Origin: Afipia sp.
GTDB taxonomy: Bacteria > Pseudomonadota > Alphaproteobacteria > Rhizobiales > Xanthobacteraceae
Length of the DNA: 64,000 bases
Reading direction: 5' to 3'
Assembly (NCBI GenBank): GCA_017308575.1
Contig: JAFKEQ010000005.1
Span: 106,093 to 170,092, forward strand
In this document: positions 52,774 through 62,063 of the stretch, piece by piece
Numbering within the stretch: position 1 is the first letter of the stretch
How the letters are laid out: every line of letters begins with the position of its first letter
The notes under the pieces: model-generated
What the model was told of the DNA's origin: nothing
The model's input: only the letters and a program-made list of their open reading frames with translations
Databases searched by the model: none
Translations under genes and position numbers: made by a program

Positions 52774-54216
52774 TCAAGCCACCGTGACCGTTTTCGTCAC
52801 GAGGTAAGGGTCCATTCCCTCGATTCCGCCCTCGCTGCCATACCCGCTCATCTTGACGCCGCCGAATGGCGCTTCCGGATGGGACACGGCCACGTTGTTG
52901 ATGCCGAGAAGCCCTGCCTCGACCTCTTCGGACAATCGCCGGACATTCTTCGTCGCCGACGTAAAGGCATAAGCCGCCAGCCCGAACGGAAGCCGGTTGG
53001 CTTGCGTGATGACATCGTCGAGCGAGGAGAAGCGCGCCGTTACCGCAACGGGACCAAACGGTTCCTCGTTCATGATCTTCGCGCTCACCGGAACGTCGGT
53101 CACGACGGTCGGCTGGAAGAAGTTGCCGCGGTTGCCGATCCGCTCGCCGCCCATCTTCAGCGAAGCACCGGCGGAAACCGCATCGTTGATCAAGTTGTCC
53201 ATCGCCGCGGTGCGGCGCGAGTTCGCCATCGGCCCGATATTCGTTGCGGTATCCAGACCGTTTCCAACAACAAGGCGGCTGGTCGCTGCGGCGAACTGAT
53301 CGACAAACCTGTCGTGGAGTGAATCGTGGACGTAGAACCGGGTCGGCGAGATACAGATTTGCCCGGCGTTTCTGAATTTCGACGGCACCAGGGTGGAAAC
53401 CGCCAGATCGATGTCCGCGTCGTCCAGAATCAAGACCGGCGCATGGCCACCAAGCTCCATCGTGCAACGCTTGACGCCCGCATCCGACGCCAGCTTCGCC
53501 AGGTGCTGGCCGACTGCGGTCGACCCCGTGAAGGTGATTTTCCGGATCGCAGGGTGCGCGATCAGATGGCTCGACACTTCTCCCGGAACGCCGAAGACAA
53601 CGTTGACGACGCCTTTCGGTAATCCGGCATCATGCAAAGCGCGCACGATAGCAAGTGCGGCTGCCGGGGTTTCTTCCGCCGGCTTGATGACCACCGTGCA
53701 TCCGGACGCCAACGCCGCACCGATCTTTCGCGCCGGCATCATCGCAGGCAGATTCCATGGCGTGAAGGCTGCGACAGGCCCCACTGGCAGGCGGGCAACG
53801 CGAACTTCCATGTCCTTCACCGGCGAAGGAATGCTTCGCCCGTAAACCCGCCGCCCCTCTTCCGCGCACCAATCGAACGTATCGGCAGAGACCATCAGCT
53901 CGATACGGGACTGCGCCACGGGCTTGCCCTGCTCGCGCGTCATCAGCGGAGCGATCTGATCGGCTCGCTCGCGGATCAGATCCGCTGCCTTGCGCAGAAT
54001 GCGCGATCGCTCCAGCGCCGTCAGCGCCTTCCAGGCAGGAAACGCCGCGTTTGCAGCCGCTGCGGCGCGGTCGAGTTCCTCGGGCGTCGCGCGCGGCAGA
54101 GGCGCCAGAACATCCCCGGTCGCGGGATCGTAGACCTCGAGTTGCGGACCATCCGAACGATAAATCCACTCACCGTTGATATAGAAGCCGAGCGGTCCGT
54201 ATTGTGTATTCTGCAT
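52774..54216 (-). CDS. NAD(P)-dependent aldehyde dehydrogenase (SSADH-like family)
   Basis: 480-residue aldehyde dehydrogenase. Motifs are FTPWNLPAMMPARKIGAALA, ITFTGSTAVGQHLA, the general-base Glu in CTMELGGHAPVLIL and the catalytic Cys in AGQICISPTRFYVH. EEPFGPVAVTARF and PFGGVKMSGYGSEGGIEG are near the C terminus. It is the last enzyme gene of the operon starting at 63053, 27 bases after the small acyl-CoA dehydrogenase gene. It probably oxidises an aldehyde released by the thiolase-like/DUF35 pair (inference); the substrate is not identifiable from sequence. Confidence 0.88.
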   Translation of the reverse strand: MQNTQYGPLGFYINGEWIYRSDGPQLEVYDPATGDVLAPLPRATPEELDRAAAAANAAFPAWKALTALERSRILRKAADLIRERADQIAPLMTREQGKPVAQSRIELMVSADTFDWCAEEGRRVYGRSIPSPVKDMEVRVARLPVGPVAAFTPWNLPAMMPARKIGAALASGCTVVIKPAEETPAAALAIVRALHDAGLPKGVVNVVFGVPGEVSSHLIAHPAIRKITFTGSTAVGQHLAKLASDAGVKRCTMELGGHAPVLILDDADIDLAVSTLVPSKFRNAGQICISPTRFYVHDSLHDRFVDQFAAATSRLVVGNGLDTATNIGPMANSRRTAAMDNLINDAVSAGASLKMGGERIGNRGNFFQPTVVTDVPVSAKIMNEEPFGPVAVTARFSSLDDVITQANRLPFGLAAYAFTSATKNVRRLSEEVEAGLLGINNVAVSHPEAPFGGVKMSGYGSEGGIEGMDPYLVTKTVTVA

Positions 54217-54243
54217 CGTGCTTATCCCATCACGTTATTGAAG

Positions 54244-55266
54244 TCAGTTTGCGATCCCGGAGCGCACCGCCTCAAGACCTCCTTGAGCAGCGGTGATGGC
54301 AAGACAACGCTTCAAATAGAGCCCGACGTCAAGCTCATCGGTGAAGCCCACTGCCCCATGAAATTGAATAGCTTCGCGGCACGCAAAATGCGCAGCTTGA
54401 CCTGCGCGGTAAAATGCTGCGCGCGCGGCAAAGGACTGCTTCGAGCCCTCAAAAGCGCGTGCAGCTTCAAAGAGCAACGCTTCCGCCGCGGCAACCTGGA
54501 CGTGAACCGATGCGATCCGCTGTTGAACGGCCTGCAAGCTGGCCAGGGCGACGCCGAACTGTTTGCGTGTCTCCAGATAAGCGCGCGCGCGACCCAGCAC
54601 CTCACCACCGATCCCGACCAACTCGGCCGCTTCAAGGATGAGCCGCGTATCCTTGACCGTCCGAGAAAGATTCCGAACCGATGCTCCGGTGGCGATCTGC
54701 TCTGCCTGCACATCGCGAAGAACCAGTCGTCCGATATTGCCGCCGTCAATGGTCGGAGCAGCATCCATGACGATGCCCTTCATGCTGCGGTTGACCAAAA
54801 ACATGCCCTGGGATTTATCGTCGAACAGCAGAACACTGTCGGCCGCCCGCAGCCCCGGCAGCGGCTGGCTATGTCCGCTCAGCTTCCCACCATCCTGTGC
54901 GATGGTGCCCCACGCCGGAAGAACGAGACACGTTCCCGATATAGCCTCGGCCTTGACCTTTCTGAGCGACGGCAACGCCACAAGAGCCTGCCCCGCCGCA
55001 ATGGCACCGGCCAGCGGCTCGATCGTCAGAAACCGCGACGTCTGCTGCATGAGAACCAGCGCTTCGCGCAGATCGAGGCCAAGCCCGCCTTCGGATTCGG
55101 AAATCAGCATCCCGATCCAGCCCTGATCAGCGATGCTCTGCCAGGTCTCCCGATCATGTTCGTGGAGATCGCGCCTTCGGCGAATCCTGTCAGTGCTGCC
55201 ATGTGCCTTGAAAAAATCGGCGGCGCTGTCGGCAATCATGCGCTCCTGTTCGGACCAGACCGGCAT
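54244..55266 (-). CDS. Acyl-CoA dehydrogenase, small subunit carrying the catalytic glutamate
   Basis: 340-residue acyl-CoA dehydrogenase-fold protein, shorter than usual (about 380). The N-terminal helical domain has ADQGWIGMLISESEGGLGLD. The C-terminal domain has QFGVALASLQAVQQRIASVH and AIQFHGAVGFTDELDVGLYL, where the Glu aligns with the catalytic base of medium-chain enzymes. The middle FAD-binding beta domain is weakly conserved. Its start overlaps the larger dehydrogenase gene by one base (TAATG). The pair resembles heteromeric dehydrogenases such as PimC/PimD or ChsE-type complexes. Confidence 0.85.
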   Translation of the reverse strand: MPVWSEQERMIADSAADFFKAHGSTDRIRRRRDLHEHDRETWQSIADQGWIGMLISESEGGLGLDLREALVLMQQTSRFLTIEPLAGAIAAGQALVALPSLRKVKAEAISGTCLVLPAWGTIAQDGGKLSGHSQPLPGLRAADSVLLFDDKSQGMFLVNRSMKGIVMDAAPTIDGGNIGRLVLRDVQAEQIATGASVRNLSRTVKDTRLILEAAELVGIGGEVLGRARAYLETRKQFGVALASLQAVQQRIASVHVQVAAAEALLFEAARAFEGSKQSFAARAAFYRAGQAAHFACREAIQFHGAVGFTDELDVGLYLKRCLAITAAQGGLEAVRSGIAN

Positions 55267-56417
55267 TATCCGCGCCCTCCCCCCATCCCGAGAACGCGGG
55301 TTGCCAAGATCGATCGCTGGATTTCGTTGCTGCCGCCGTAGATCGTCAGCCGACGCGACTGAAGGAACATCTCGTTGACGTCGATCCGCTTATTTCCCTC
55401 AAGGACAGGCTCACATCGTGCCGCATCGGAACCGGCGACTTCGAGCGCCATATCGAGGATCGACTGAACAGTCTCGGTCGCGAGGATTTTCAGATAAGAG
55501 CTTTCATTCTCGACGCCGACACCAGCCTCAAAGCGTTCGCTCACGTCGAGCCACGCGGCGGTTACCGTCTCAACGGCAATTTCGGCCTCGGTTACACGAG
55601 CCATCCATCTGGCCTGCTCCTGCTTGCTCAAACGAGCGACCAGACGCTTCAATCGCACCAGCGCGCGATTGACCGACAGCGGCGTTCCGAGATGCATGCG
55701 CTCGTCGTCCAGCAAAGACGTCGCGACCTTCCAGCCCTGGCCGATTTCTCCGACAACGTTCGACAGAGGGACCCTAACCTCGTCGAAGAAGACCTCACAA
55801 AACTCATCGTCGCCGGCGATGGTGACGATCGGACGCCGTGTGATGCCGGACGTTGCCATATCGATCAGAACAAATGTGATTCCATCGCGGCGCTTTCCGC
55901 TGGTACGGACAAGAGCGAACATCCAATGGGCATGATGTCCCCATGTCGTCCAGATCTTGTGGCCGTTGATGACAAGATGATCATCCTCGATCCGCGCCCG
56001 CGTCACAAGGGACGCAAGATCCGATCCAGCGTTCGGTTCGGAGTAGCCTTGGCACCAGATCGCATCGCCATTGACGATACGCGAAAGGTGCATTGCTTTC
56101 TGCTCGGGCGTGCCGGCTTTAATCAGCAGCGGGCCGATATGATTGAGCCCCTGGGTCGGAATATCTGGCGCACCTGCCTGAGCAAGCTCCTCCATGAGAA
56201 TGGCCTGCTCCACGGGGGTCGCGCCCATGCCACCGGCGGAGACCGGCCAGTGCGGAGCGATCCACCCACGGCGCGATAACGCCTTGTACCACGGCATGGC
56301 GTCGGCAGGCTGCGGCCGGAACGTCAGATGACGCAGATGGTCCGGGATATTCCTGTCCAGCCACGACCTGACTTCCGATCGAAAGGCGCGTTCGTTCGGA
56401 GATTCAATTCTGAGCAT
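55266..56417 (-). CDS. Acyl-CoA dehydrogenase, large subunit
   Basis: 383-residue acyl-CoA dehydrogenase. FAD and substrate motifs are present in the central part: GDAIWCQGYSEPNAGSDLAS, then NGHKIWTTWGHHAHWMFAL. The end reads RLTIYGGSNEIQRSILATRV. A GGxGxxxE segment carrying a catalytic Glu, as in single-chain enzymes, is not evident, whereas the smaller partner has one. An active site shared between the two chains is therefore likely (inference). It lies seven bases downstream of the ligase gene. Confidence 0.87.
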   Translation of the reverse strand: MLRIESPNERAFRSEVRSWLDRNIPDHLRHLTFRPQPADAMPWYKALSRRGWIAPHWPVSAGGMGATPVEQAILMEELAQAGAPDIPTQGLNHIGPLLIKAGTPEQKAMHLSRIVNGDAIWCQGYSEPNAGSDLASLVTRARIEDDHLVINGHKIWTTWGHHAHWMFALVRTSGKRRDGITFVLIDMATSGITRRPIVTIAGDDEFCEVFFDEVRVPLSNVVGEIGQGWKVATSLLDDERMHLGTPLSVNRALVRLKRLVARLSKQEQARWMARVTEAEIAVETVTAAWLDVSERFEAGVGVENESSYLKILATETVQSILDMALEVAGSDAARCEPVLEGNKRIDVNEMFLQSRRLTIYGGSNEIQRSILATRVLGMGGGRG

Positions 56418-56424
56418 GGGAAGC

Positions 56425-57972
56425 CTATGCGCTGCGTGTCAGCGCCGTAATCGCATCCTTGACGAGCAAATGCTTGACGACCTTACCGGTCGCGTTGCGC
56501 GGCAAAGTCTCGATGAAGAAGACATGCCGTGGTTTCTTGTATCCGGCGATCTTGATGCGGCAGTGTTCGACGATCGCCTTTTCGTCGGGACTCTGTCCCT
56601 CGGAACTACGCTCGACGAAAGCCACCACGGCCTCGCCGTACATGTCGTCGGGAATGCCGACGACCGCAGCGTCCCGCACTCCGGCGACTTCGCTGATAAC
56701 CTGCTCGACTTCCTTGGAATAGACATTGAAGCCGCCACTGACGATCATATCTTTCTTGCGGTCGGCGATGTAGATGTAGCCATCCGCATCTTCGCGCGCC
56801 ATGTCGCCAGTATAGAACCAGCCGTCGCGCAGCGCCGCAGCCGTCTGCTCCGGTCGATTGAAATACTCTTTCATCACCGTGACGGCACCGGGGGCACCGG
56901 TCCGCACCAGAAGTTCGCCGACCTCCCCAAGCGCAACATCCTTGCCTGCATCGGATACGATCCGCACCTCGACACCGGGAGAAGGACGGCCGACCGCTTC
57001 CGGATGAGTGAATTGCTCTTCGTGGGAGAGATACGTGACGCCGCCCGCTTCGGTCATCCCAAAGAACGAGACCAGCCGCGCATCCGGCAGCGCTGCAATC
57101 AGTCGTTTCTTCAATGCCACGGGAAAAGCCTCACCGGTGACGGCGATCCGGCGCAGCGAATAACAACGCTCCGGATGAGATTCAATCGCCGGCATCAACA
57201 TGCGGCAGACCGTCGGTACCATACCGAAGACAGTTATCTTTTCGCGCTCAATCGTGGAGATGATTTCTTCGGCGTCGAACTGAGGAATAATACAAAGCGT
57301 GCCGCCGAGCATGGTGGAATTGACCAGACGCCCCATGCCTGCGCGATGCGCCATCGGCGTCACCACGAGATAGCGGTCGTCCGCACCAATCCCCCACTCG
57401 CAGCCGTTCATGAAGCCATGCTGGATCAGAAGATTGGCATGGGTAATGACGACGCCCTTGGGCTGGCCTGTCGTTCCCGACGTATAGAGAATTGCAGCTT
57501 CATCCTGCGCCAGCGGCAAGGATGGCAACGGCCAGTCATTCTCAAGGCGAAGGGTGGCGAAATCTTCCAGACCACCGAAGGCGCCGCCGATCGAAAATCC
57601 GAGCATTCCCGTACGCTTGCCGACGATGTCCTGCGCAATGGCGTCCGCGCGCTCTGAATCGCAGACAACGACCTTTGCGTCGCAGTCGTTGCAGAAAAAC
57701 GTCAGTTCGGAAAGCGTCAGGCGTGTGGTGACCGGGACAGCAATCGCACCTGCCGCCAGAACACCGAACATGCCTTCCGCAAACTCAATACAATTCGGCA
57801 GATAAAGAACGACCCTGTCTCCCGGCTTGATGCCGCGAGCAATCAGAGCCTTCGCGATCGAAGTGACACGGTCACCGAATTCACGGTACGTGACCCGCCG
57901 ATCACCAAGGATGAGAGCCTCCTTGTCGGGGTATCGTCGACAATGAGAGAACAGGATCGTTTCCATCCGCAC
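56425..57972 (-). CDS. Acyl-CoA synthetase (AMP-forming)
   Basis: 515-residue ANL-family ligase that activates the pathway's carboxylic acid with ATP and CoA. Motifs are AILYTSGTTGQPKGVVITHA, GWFYTGDMAREDADGYIYI, DRKKDMIVSGGFNVYSKEVE and LPRNATGKVVKHLL with the catalytic Lys. It resembles the FadD3/long-chain type more than benzoate ligases. It is located between the DUF35 and dehydrogenase genes in the same operon. Substrate unknown. Confidence 0.88.
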   Translation of the reverse strand: MRMETILFSHCRRYPDKEALILGDRRVTYREFGDRVTSIAKALIARGIKPGDRVVLYLPNCIEFAEGMFGVLAAGAIAVPVTTRLTLSELTFFCNDCDAKVVVCDSERADAIAQDIVGKRTGMLGFSIGGAFGGLEDFATLRLENDWPLPSLPLAQDEAAILYTSGTTGQPKGVVITHANLLIQHGFMNGCEWGIGADDRYLVVTPMAHRAGMGRLVNSTMLGGTLCIIPQFDAEEIISTIEREKITVFGMVPTVCRMLMPAIESHPERCYSLRRIAVTGEAFPVALKKRLIAALPDARLVSFFGMTEAGGVTYLSHEEQFTHPEAVGRPSPGVEVRIVSDAGKDVALGEVGELLVRTGAPGAVTVMKEYFNRPEQTAAALRDGWFYTGDMAREDADGYIYIADRKKDMIVSGGFNVYSKEVEQVISEVAGVRDAAVVGIPDDMYGEAVVAFVERSSEGQSPDEKAIVEHCRIKIAGYKKPRHVFFIETLPRNATGKVVKHLLVKDAITALTRSA

Positions 57973-57985
57973 GGAATATTACTCC

Positions 57986-58405
57986 TCAAACCAGGCGAAA
58001 CGCCGGATAGTAGATATCATCGGCGAGATGATCCCACGCCACTTCAACGGCAGCGCCGATCTTGATCTGCTCGACATTGCTGTCGATGATATTACCGAGA
58101 ATGCGTGCGCCCTCCTCGAGGTCGACCGTCACGACAGGGAGCGGAAGCCGACCGTCGATGCCCGGCCCCGGAATGCGAATAACAGTATTCGCATAAATCT
58201 TCCCCCGGCCGCTGACCTTGCGCCATTCCAGATTGCGCGAACCGGTATAGATGGAAACCGGACGCGGATAGTGCTGGAAGCGGCCGGTGTCCTTGCAATA
58301 CTGCAGGAACAGTTCCTTGCGCTTGGCACCTTCCCAGAACGGCGTCGTGTCGACATAGGTATTGGGCTTGGGAACGGGACGTCCCGCTTTCGCTGTTTCA
58401 GACAT
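57986..58405 (-). CDS. DUF35 / OB-fold protein, partner of the thiolase-like enzyme
   Basis: 139 residues. The OB-fold part (WRKVSGRGKIYANTVIRIPG, VVTVDLEEGARILGNII) is clear. The N-terminal zinc-ribbon is degenerate. Where other DUF35 proteins have two Cys pairs, this one has only one Cys (FLQYCKDTGRFQHYPRP), so it probably does not bind zinc. It abuts the stop of the thiolase-like gene with no gap (TAA directly before ATG). It probably forms a complex with that protein, as in Ltp2-DUF35 aldolases. Confidence 0.85.
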   Translation of the reverse strand: MSETAKAGRPVPKPNTYVDTTPFWEGAKRKELFLQYCKDTGRFQHYPRPVSIYTGSRNLEWRKVSGRGKIYANTVIRIPGPGIDGRLPLPVVTVDLEEGARILGNIIDSNVEQIKIGAAVEVAWDHLADDIYYPAFRLV

Positions 58406-59572
58406 TTAGACCTCCAGGATCATCGCGGCGCTGGTGCCCCAGTTGCGGGCAAACGGAATCACGCCGATACCAGTAACGAGAGCATTCTTCGGATTCTTAA
58501 CCTGACGCTTTCCGCCTTCGCCAAAGAGCTGACGCACGGCTTCAGCAAGGTTCAGGCCTCCGCTGGCAAGACCCGGCTGACCTGCCGAAATCTGGCCGCC
58601 GCCGGTGTTGAGCGGGAGTTGCCCGCTGAACGACAGATCGGTGTTCAGAATGAAATCGCTGCCTTCGCCACGTCCGCAGAAGCCGAAATCCTCGAACTTC
58701 ATCAGGATTGCGATGGTGAAGTCGTCATACGGCTGGAACATGCTGATATCGGACGGCTTCAGGCCTGACTGAGCAAACACCTTCGGCGCGATCTTGGAGA
58801 AACCGGTCTCCGTGATATCCGCCAGAGGATCGGCTCCGTTGACGTTGGTCAGTTCGGCATAAGCCGTCGGATAAACGTACTTCTTGATGCCGAGTTCTTC
58901 CGCCTTCTGGCGGGTCATCACTAGGAACGCGTTGGCGCCGTCACAGAACATCACCGAGTCCAGCACGCGCAGTGGATCGGCGACCATGCGCGAATTGAAG
59001 TAATCTTCTTCCGTCAGCGGCTTGCGGAACTTGTCGAGCGCGTTGTCATTGAGCAGCGCATGGTTGCGCTGCGTGACGGCGATCTTCGCGAGAGCTTCCG
59101 GCTTCAGCTTGTACTGATGAGCATAACGGCTCATCAGCAGTCCGAACACCGCGGGCGGGCCCTGCACGCCAACTGGGTCCTGGAATTCGGAACGGTAGGC
59201 CGCGTAGTTTGCATTCCAGCGCGTGCTGGGCGCGTCCGCCGACATGACGACCGCGACTTCGCAGTGGCCATCACGAATGGCGGACATTGCGCGCGATACG
59301 CCGCCCGTTGCCGAGCAACCGCCGATGCCGCCATAGTTCAACCAGGTCGGCGAGATGCCGAGGCCTTCGGCCATGTATACCGCGAAAAACGGATTGGCGC
59401 ATTCCGACAGCGGCACCGTGACCGACATGCCGTCAATCACCGACTTCTCGATGCCGGTGTTCTTGATCAACTGCGCCAGCGCTTCGCCGGCGAAATCATA
59501 GGCGCTGCGGCCGGAGCGATAGAGAACCGGTGTTTCAGCGTAACCGGCAATAACGATATCTGACTTTGCCAT
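58406..59572 (-). CDS. Thiolase-like (Ltp/SCP2 type) protein lacking the GHP histidine, probable retro-aldolase
   Basis: 388-residue thiolase-fold protein. The N-terminal region keeps a cysteine in the nucleophile position (GGIGGCSATGGVSRAM). Near the C terminus the usual G-H-P motif reads SAGQPGLASGG, so the histidine is Gln. FQPYDDFTIAILMKFEDFGF and PLNTGGGQ match the Ltp subgroup. Loss of the histidine argues against normal thiolytic cleavage. With the DUF35 partner and an aldehyde dehydrogenase in the operon, retro-aldol cleavage of a beta-hydroxyacyl-CoA is likely (inference). Confidence 0.85.
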   Translation of the reverse strand: MAKSDIVIAGYAETPVLYRSGRSAYDFAGEALAQLIKNTGIEKSVIDGMSVTVPLSECANPFFAVYMAEGLGISPTWLNYGGIGGCSATGGVSRAMSAIRDGHCEVAVVMSADAPSTRWNANYAAYRSEFQDPVGVQGPPAVFGLLMSRYAHQYKLKPEALAKIAVTQRNHALLNDNALDKFRKPLTEEDYFNSRMVADPLRVLDSVMFCDGANAFLVMTRQKAEELGIKKYVYPTAYAELTNVNGADPLADITETGFSKIAPKVFAQSGLKPSDISMFQPYDDFTIAILMKFEDFGFCGRGEGSDFILNTDLSFSGQLPLNTGGGQISAGQPGLASGGLNLAEAVRQLFGEGGKRQVKNPKNALVTGIGVIPFARNWGTSAAMILEV

Positions 59573-59578
59573 CTCTCA

Positions 59579-60373
59579 TCACTCTCCCTTGAACTTCGGA
59601 GCCCGCTTTTCACGGAATGCGGTCAGGCCTTCCTGCCGATCCTTGGTGAAATAGAGCATGAAGGAAACGTCACCCTCGGCGGTGAAACCGTCCGGAAGCG
59701 ACATGTCGATACCGCGATCGATCACGCCCTTGGTGAACATCACCGACAGCGGCGCGTTCTCGCCGATCGAGCGGGCGATCTCTCGCGCCTTTTCCAGCGC
59801 GCCGCCCGCTGCGGTGACGTGATTGACCAGGCGATATTCCTTGGCTTCGGTCGCGCTGATGCGGCGGCCGGTCCACATCAGTTCCTTGGCCAGAGGCTTG
59901 CCGATCAGGCGCGGCAGAGTCTGTGTGCCGCCACCGCCGGGCATCAGGCCCAGCTTGATCTCGGGGAGGCCCAGCTTTGCCTTCTCGCCTGCGACGATCA
60001 TGTCGCCAACCAGGGCGAGTTCGAGACCGCCGCCGAGAGCGAAGCCCTCGATCGCGGTAATGACCGGCTTGGTATAGTTCGGCAATTCCCTGAACAGCGA
60101 ATTCACCTTCCGCGACCGGCGACGAAGCCGATAGAAGTCGAAGTACTCATTGTCACCGATCTGGAATTCGCTGGTGTCGATACCGGTGCAGAATGCCTTC
60201 TCGGTTCCCTTCAGGATCACCGCAGCGATCGAGCGGTCGTGTTCGGCATCAGCCATGGCCTCGAGGATTTCGCCGGCGGTCTTTTCGCGCAGCGAGTTCA
60301 GCTTTTCCGGGCGGTTGATCTGGATTTCGATCCAGTTCTCAACGCGCTCAACTACGATATCTTCAAAGCTCAT
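59579..60373 (-). CDS. Enoyl-CoA hydratase/isomerase family protein
   Basis: 264-residue crotonase. Oxyanion-hole segments are KAFCTGIDTSEFQIG and EGFALGGGLELALVGDMIVA. The catalytic region is GLPEIKLGLMPGGGGTQTL with an Asp/Glu-poor first catalytic position (VGDMIVAGEKAKLG). It probably hydrates the enoyl-CoA made by the two dehydrogenase subunits, giving the beta-hydroxyacyl-CoA for the thiolase-like enzyme. It lies six bases upstream of that gene. Confidence 0.9.
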   Translation of the reverse strand: MSFEDIVVERVENWIEIQINRPEKLNSLREKTAGEILEAMADAEHDRSIAAVILKGTEKAFCTGIDTSEFQIGDNEYFDFYRLRRRSRKVNSLFRELPNYTKPVITAIEGFALGGGLELALVGDMIVAGEKAKLGLPEIKLGLMPGGGGTQTLPRLIGKPLAKELMWTGRRISATEAKEYRLVNHVTAAGGALEKAREIARSIGENAPLSVMFTKGVIDRGIDMSLPDGFTAEGDVSFMLYFTKDRQEGLTAFREKRAPKFKGE

Positions 60374-60411
60374 CTTCTTCTCTCAATCTCCTGCTGGGAT
60401 TTCTTGAATTG

Positions 60412-61173
60412 TTACGCAGCCGGTCCGCTGCCCATCCGGTCGGCGATCGTCTGGTGAAGTTCGCGCAGACGTGTTTCGTCAGCGCGCATGGCATCATCGA
60501 TGGATTGCTCAAGCGCAATTCCCGCGCCGGGACGGAGAACGATTACCCGATCCGACATTTCCAGCGCGTCTTCGATCCGGTGGGTCACGAACAGGCAAGT
60601 CTTGTTGTACTGACGCGCGACCTTGGCGAAGTCCTCGCGAAGCGCCTTGGACGTGACATGATCAAGCTGACTGAAGGACTCATCGAGAAGGATCAGCTCC
60701 GGATCGACGCAGAGTGCACGGGCCAGCGAAACACGCTGGCGCATGCCGCCGGACAGCTCATGCGGATATTTGTTCTCCGCGCCATCCAGCTTGACCCGCT
60801 TCAGCCATGTAAGCGCGCGCTCGCGCGCCTCCTTGGCCGGCACGCCAAGAATCAGAAGTCCGAGTTCGGTGTTTTCGACGGTCGTTCGCCATGGCAACAG
60901 ACGGTCGGTCTGAAAGCTGACCGCGAGCTTGCCGCGAAGCTTGTCGAACTCGTTGTAAGGGTCGTGCCCTGCCACGCGCACTTCACCGCCGGTCGGCCGC
61001 AAGGTGCCCATGATCATGTTCATCACGGTGCTCTTGCCTGCACCTGTCTGGCCGAGCAGCGCGACGATCTCACCGCTTTTCACACTCATGCTGATATTCT
61101 TGGCGACGACCATGTTCCCGAAGGACTTGTCGACATTCTTCAGCGAAATGACTGCTTCTTTTTCCGAACTCAT
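60412..61173 (-). CDS. ABC transporter ATPase (SsuB/TauB-like)
   Basis: 253-residue ATPase of a nitrate/sulfonate/taurine-type importer. Walker A is LGQTGAGKSTVMNMIMG, the signature LSGGMRQRVSLARALCVD, Walker B LILLDESFSQLD. The start at 61173 overlaps the permease stop by four bases (ATGA); the longer frame to 61272 would run through the permease end. In Walker B the usual D-E-P is D-E-S. Together with the next two genes it forms one importer. Confidence 0.92.
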   Translation of the reverse strand: MSSEKEAVISLKNVDKSFGNMVVAKNISMSVKSGEIVALLGQTGAGKSTVMNMIMGTLRPTGGEVRVAGHDPYNEFDKLRGKLAVSFQTDRLLPWRTTVENTELGLLILGVPAKEARERALTWLKRVKLDGAENKYPHELSGGMRQRVSLARALCVDPELILLDESFSQLDHVTSKALREDFAKVARQYNKTCLFVTHRIEDALEMSDRVIVLRPGAGIALEQSIDDAMRADETRLRELHQTIADRMGSGPAA

Positions 61174-62033
61174 CGTACGCTGGCCTCCGCACGCCATTTC
61201 AGGAGTTGCTTTTCCAGAGCCGTCAGCGCGGTTTGAAGCAGCAGATTCAATACGATCAGAATAACGGTCCACCCCAGCACCGTATCGATCCGAAACATCG
61301 ACTGGGCCAAGCTCATTCTCGATCCGATGCCAAGCGTCGAAGCAATCAGTTCGGAGAAGATGACCATACGAACCGCGTAGCCAATGACGGATTTCGTGGT
61401 CGAAAGAATGTACGGAACGATATGCGGCAGGATCAGATAGCGCAGGACCTGCCAGCGCCGCGGACGGAAGCTTTCGATCATATCGACCCAGTCGCGCGGC
61501 AACGCGCGGATGCCGTCGAAAATGCTGAGCGCATAGAAAGGAATGAGAATGACCGACATGATGAAGAAGATGCGGACTTCCGGCTGAGGAAACCAGAATA
61601 TCGCCAACAGCATCCAGGACAGCGCAGGGATACCCGTATCGATGATCACCAGCGAGCGGATGTAGGGTCTGATCTTGGGAAAGACGCCCATGACGATACC
61701 GAGAAAGATACCGAGCACCATGGCGAACAGGATCGCGACGAGCAGTCGGAGCGCTGTCACACCGATGTGCATGTAGTCCGTTCGCAAAATATCGATTGTC
61801 GCGTACAAAATCGTCAGCGGTGCCGGCATAACGAACGGCGGCAGATAGAAGCTTGCGATCTGGATCGCGATGATCAGCCCGATCACAACGACAATGACCG
61901 GGAGCACACCCTCGCGTCGCGTGGGCTCCGCCTGCGATGAGGCCGGATTGGCCCCCGCCGTGGGCGCTACTTTACGGGCGTCGGTTTCCGACACGAACTT
62001 CTCCGATTGACTAGATGAAATGGCCGGGGCCAA
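61170..62033 (-). CDS. ABC transporter permease (SsuC/TauC-like)
   Basis: 287-residue permease with about six helices (BPD_transp_1 fold). An Ala/Pro-rich cytoplasmic tail is followed by VIVVVIGLIIAIQIASFYLP. The EAA-type coupling loop is in FRPRRWQVLRYLILPHIVPY. The last helices include VILIVLNLLLQTALTALEKQ. It lies 30 bases after the binding-protein gene. Confidence 0.92.
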   Translation of the reverse strand: MAPAISSSQSEKFVSETDARKVAPTAGANPASSQAEPTRREGVLPVIVVVIGLIIAIQIASFYLPPFVMPAPLTILYATIDILRTDYMHIGVTALRLLVAILFAMVLGIFLGIVMGVFPKIRPYIRSLVIIDTGIPALSWMLLAIFWFPQPEVRIFFIMSVILIPFYALSIFDGIRALPRDWVDMIESFRPRRWQVLRYLILPHIVPYILSTTKSVIGYAVRMVIFSELIASTLGIGSRMSLAQSMFRIDTVLGWTVILIVLNLLLQTALTALEKQLLKWRAEASVR

Positions 62034-62063
62034 TCAGGCCCCGGCCGATGCAGGGAACGAACG

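Noticed and set aside
53632..55341. Rightward 569-codon frame opposite the aldehyde and acyl-CoA dehydrogenase genes
   Set aside because: Spans two well-supported genes on the other strand and has no motif.
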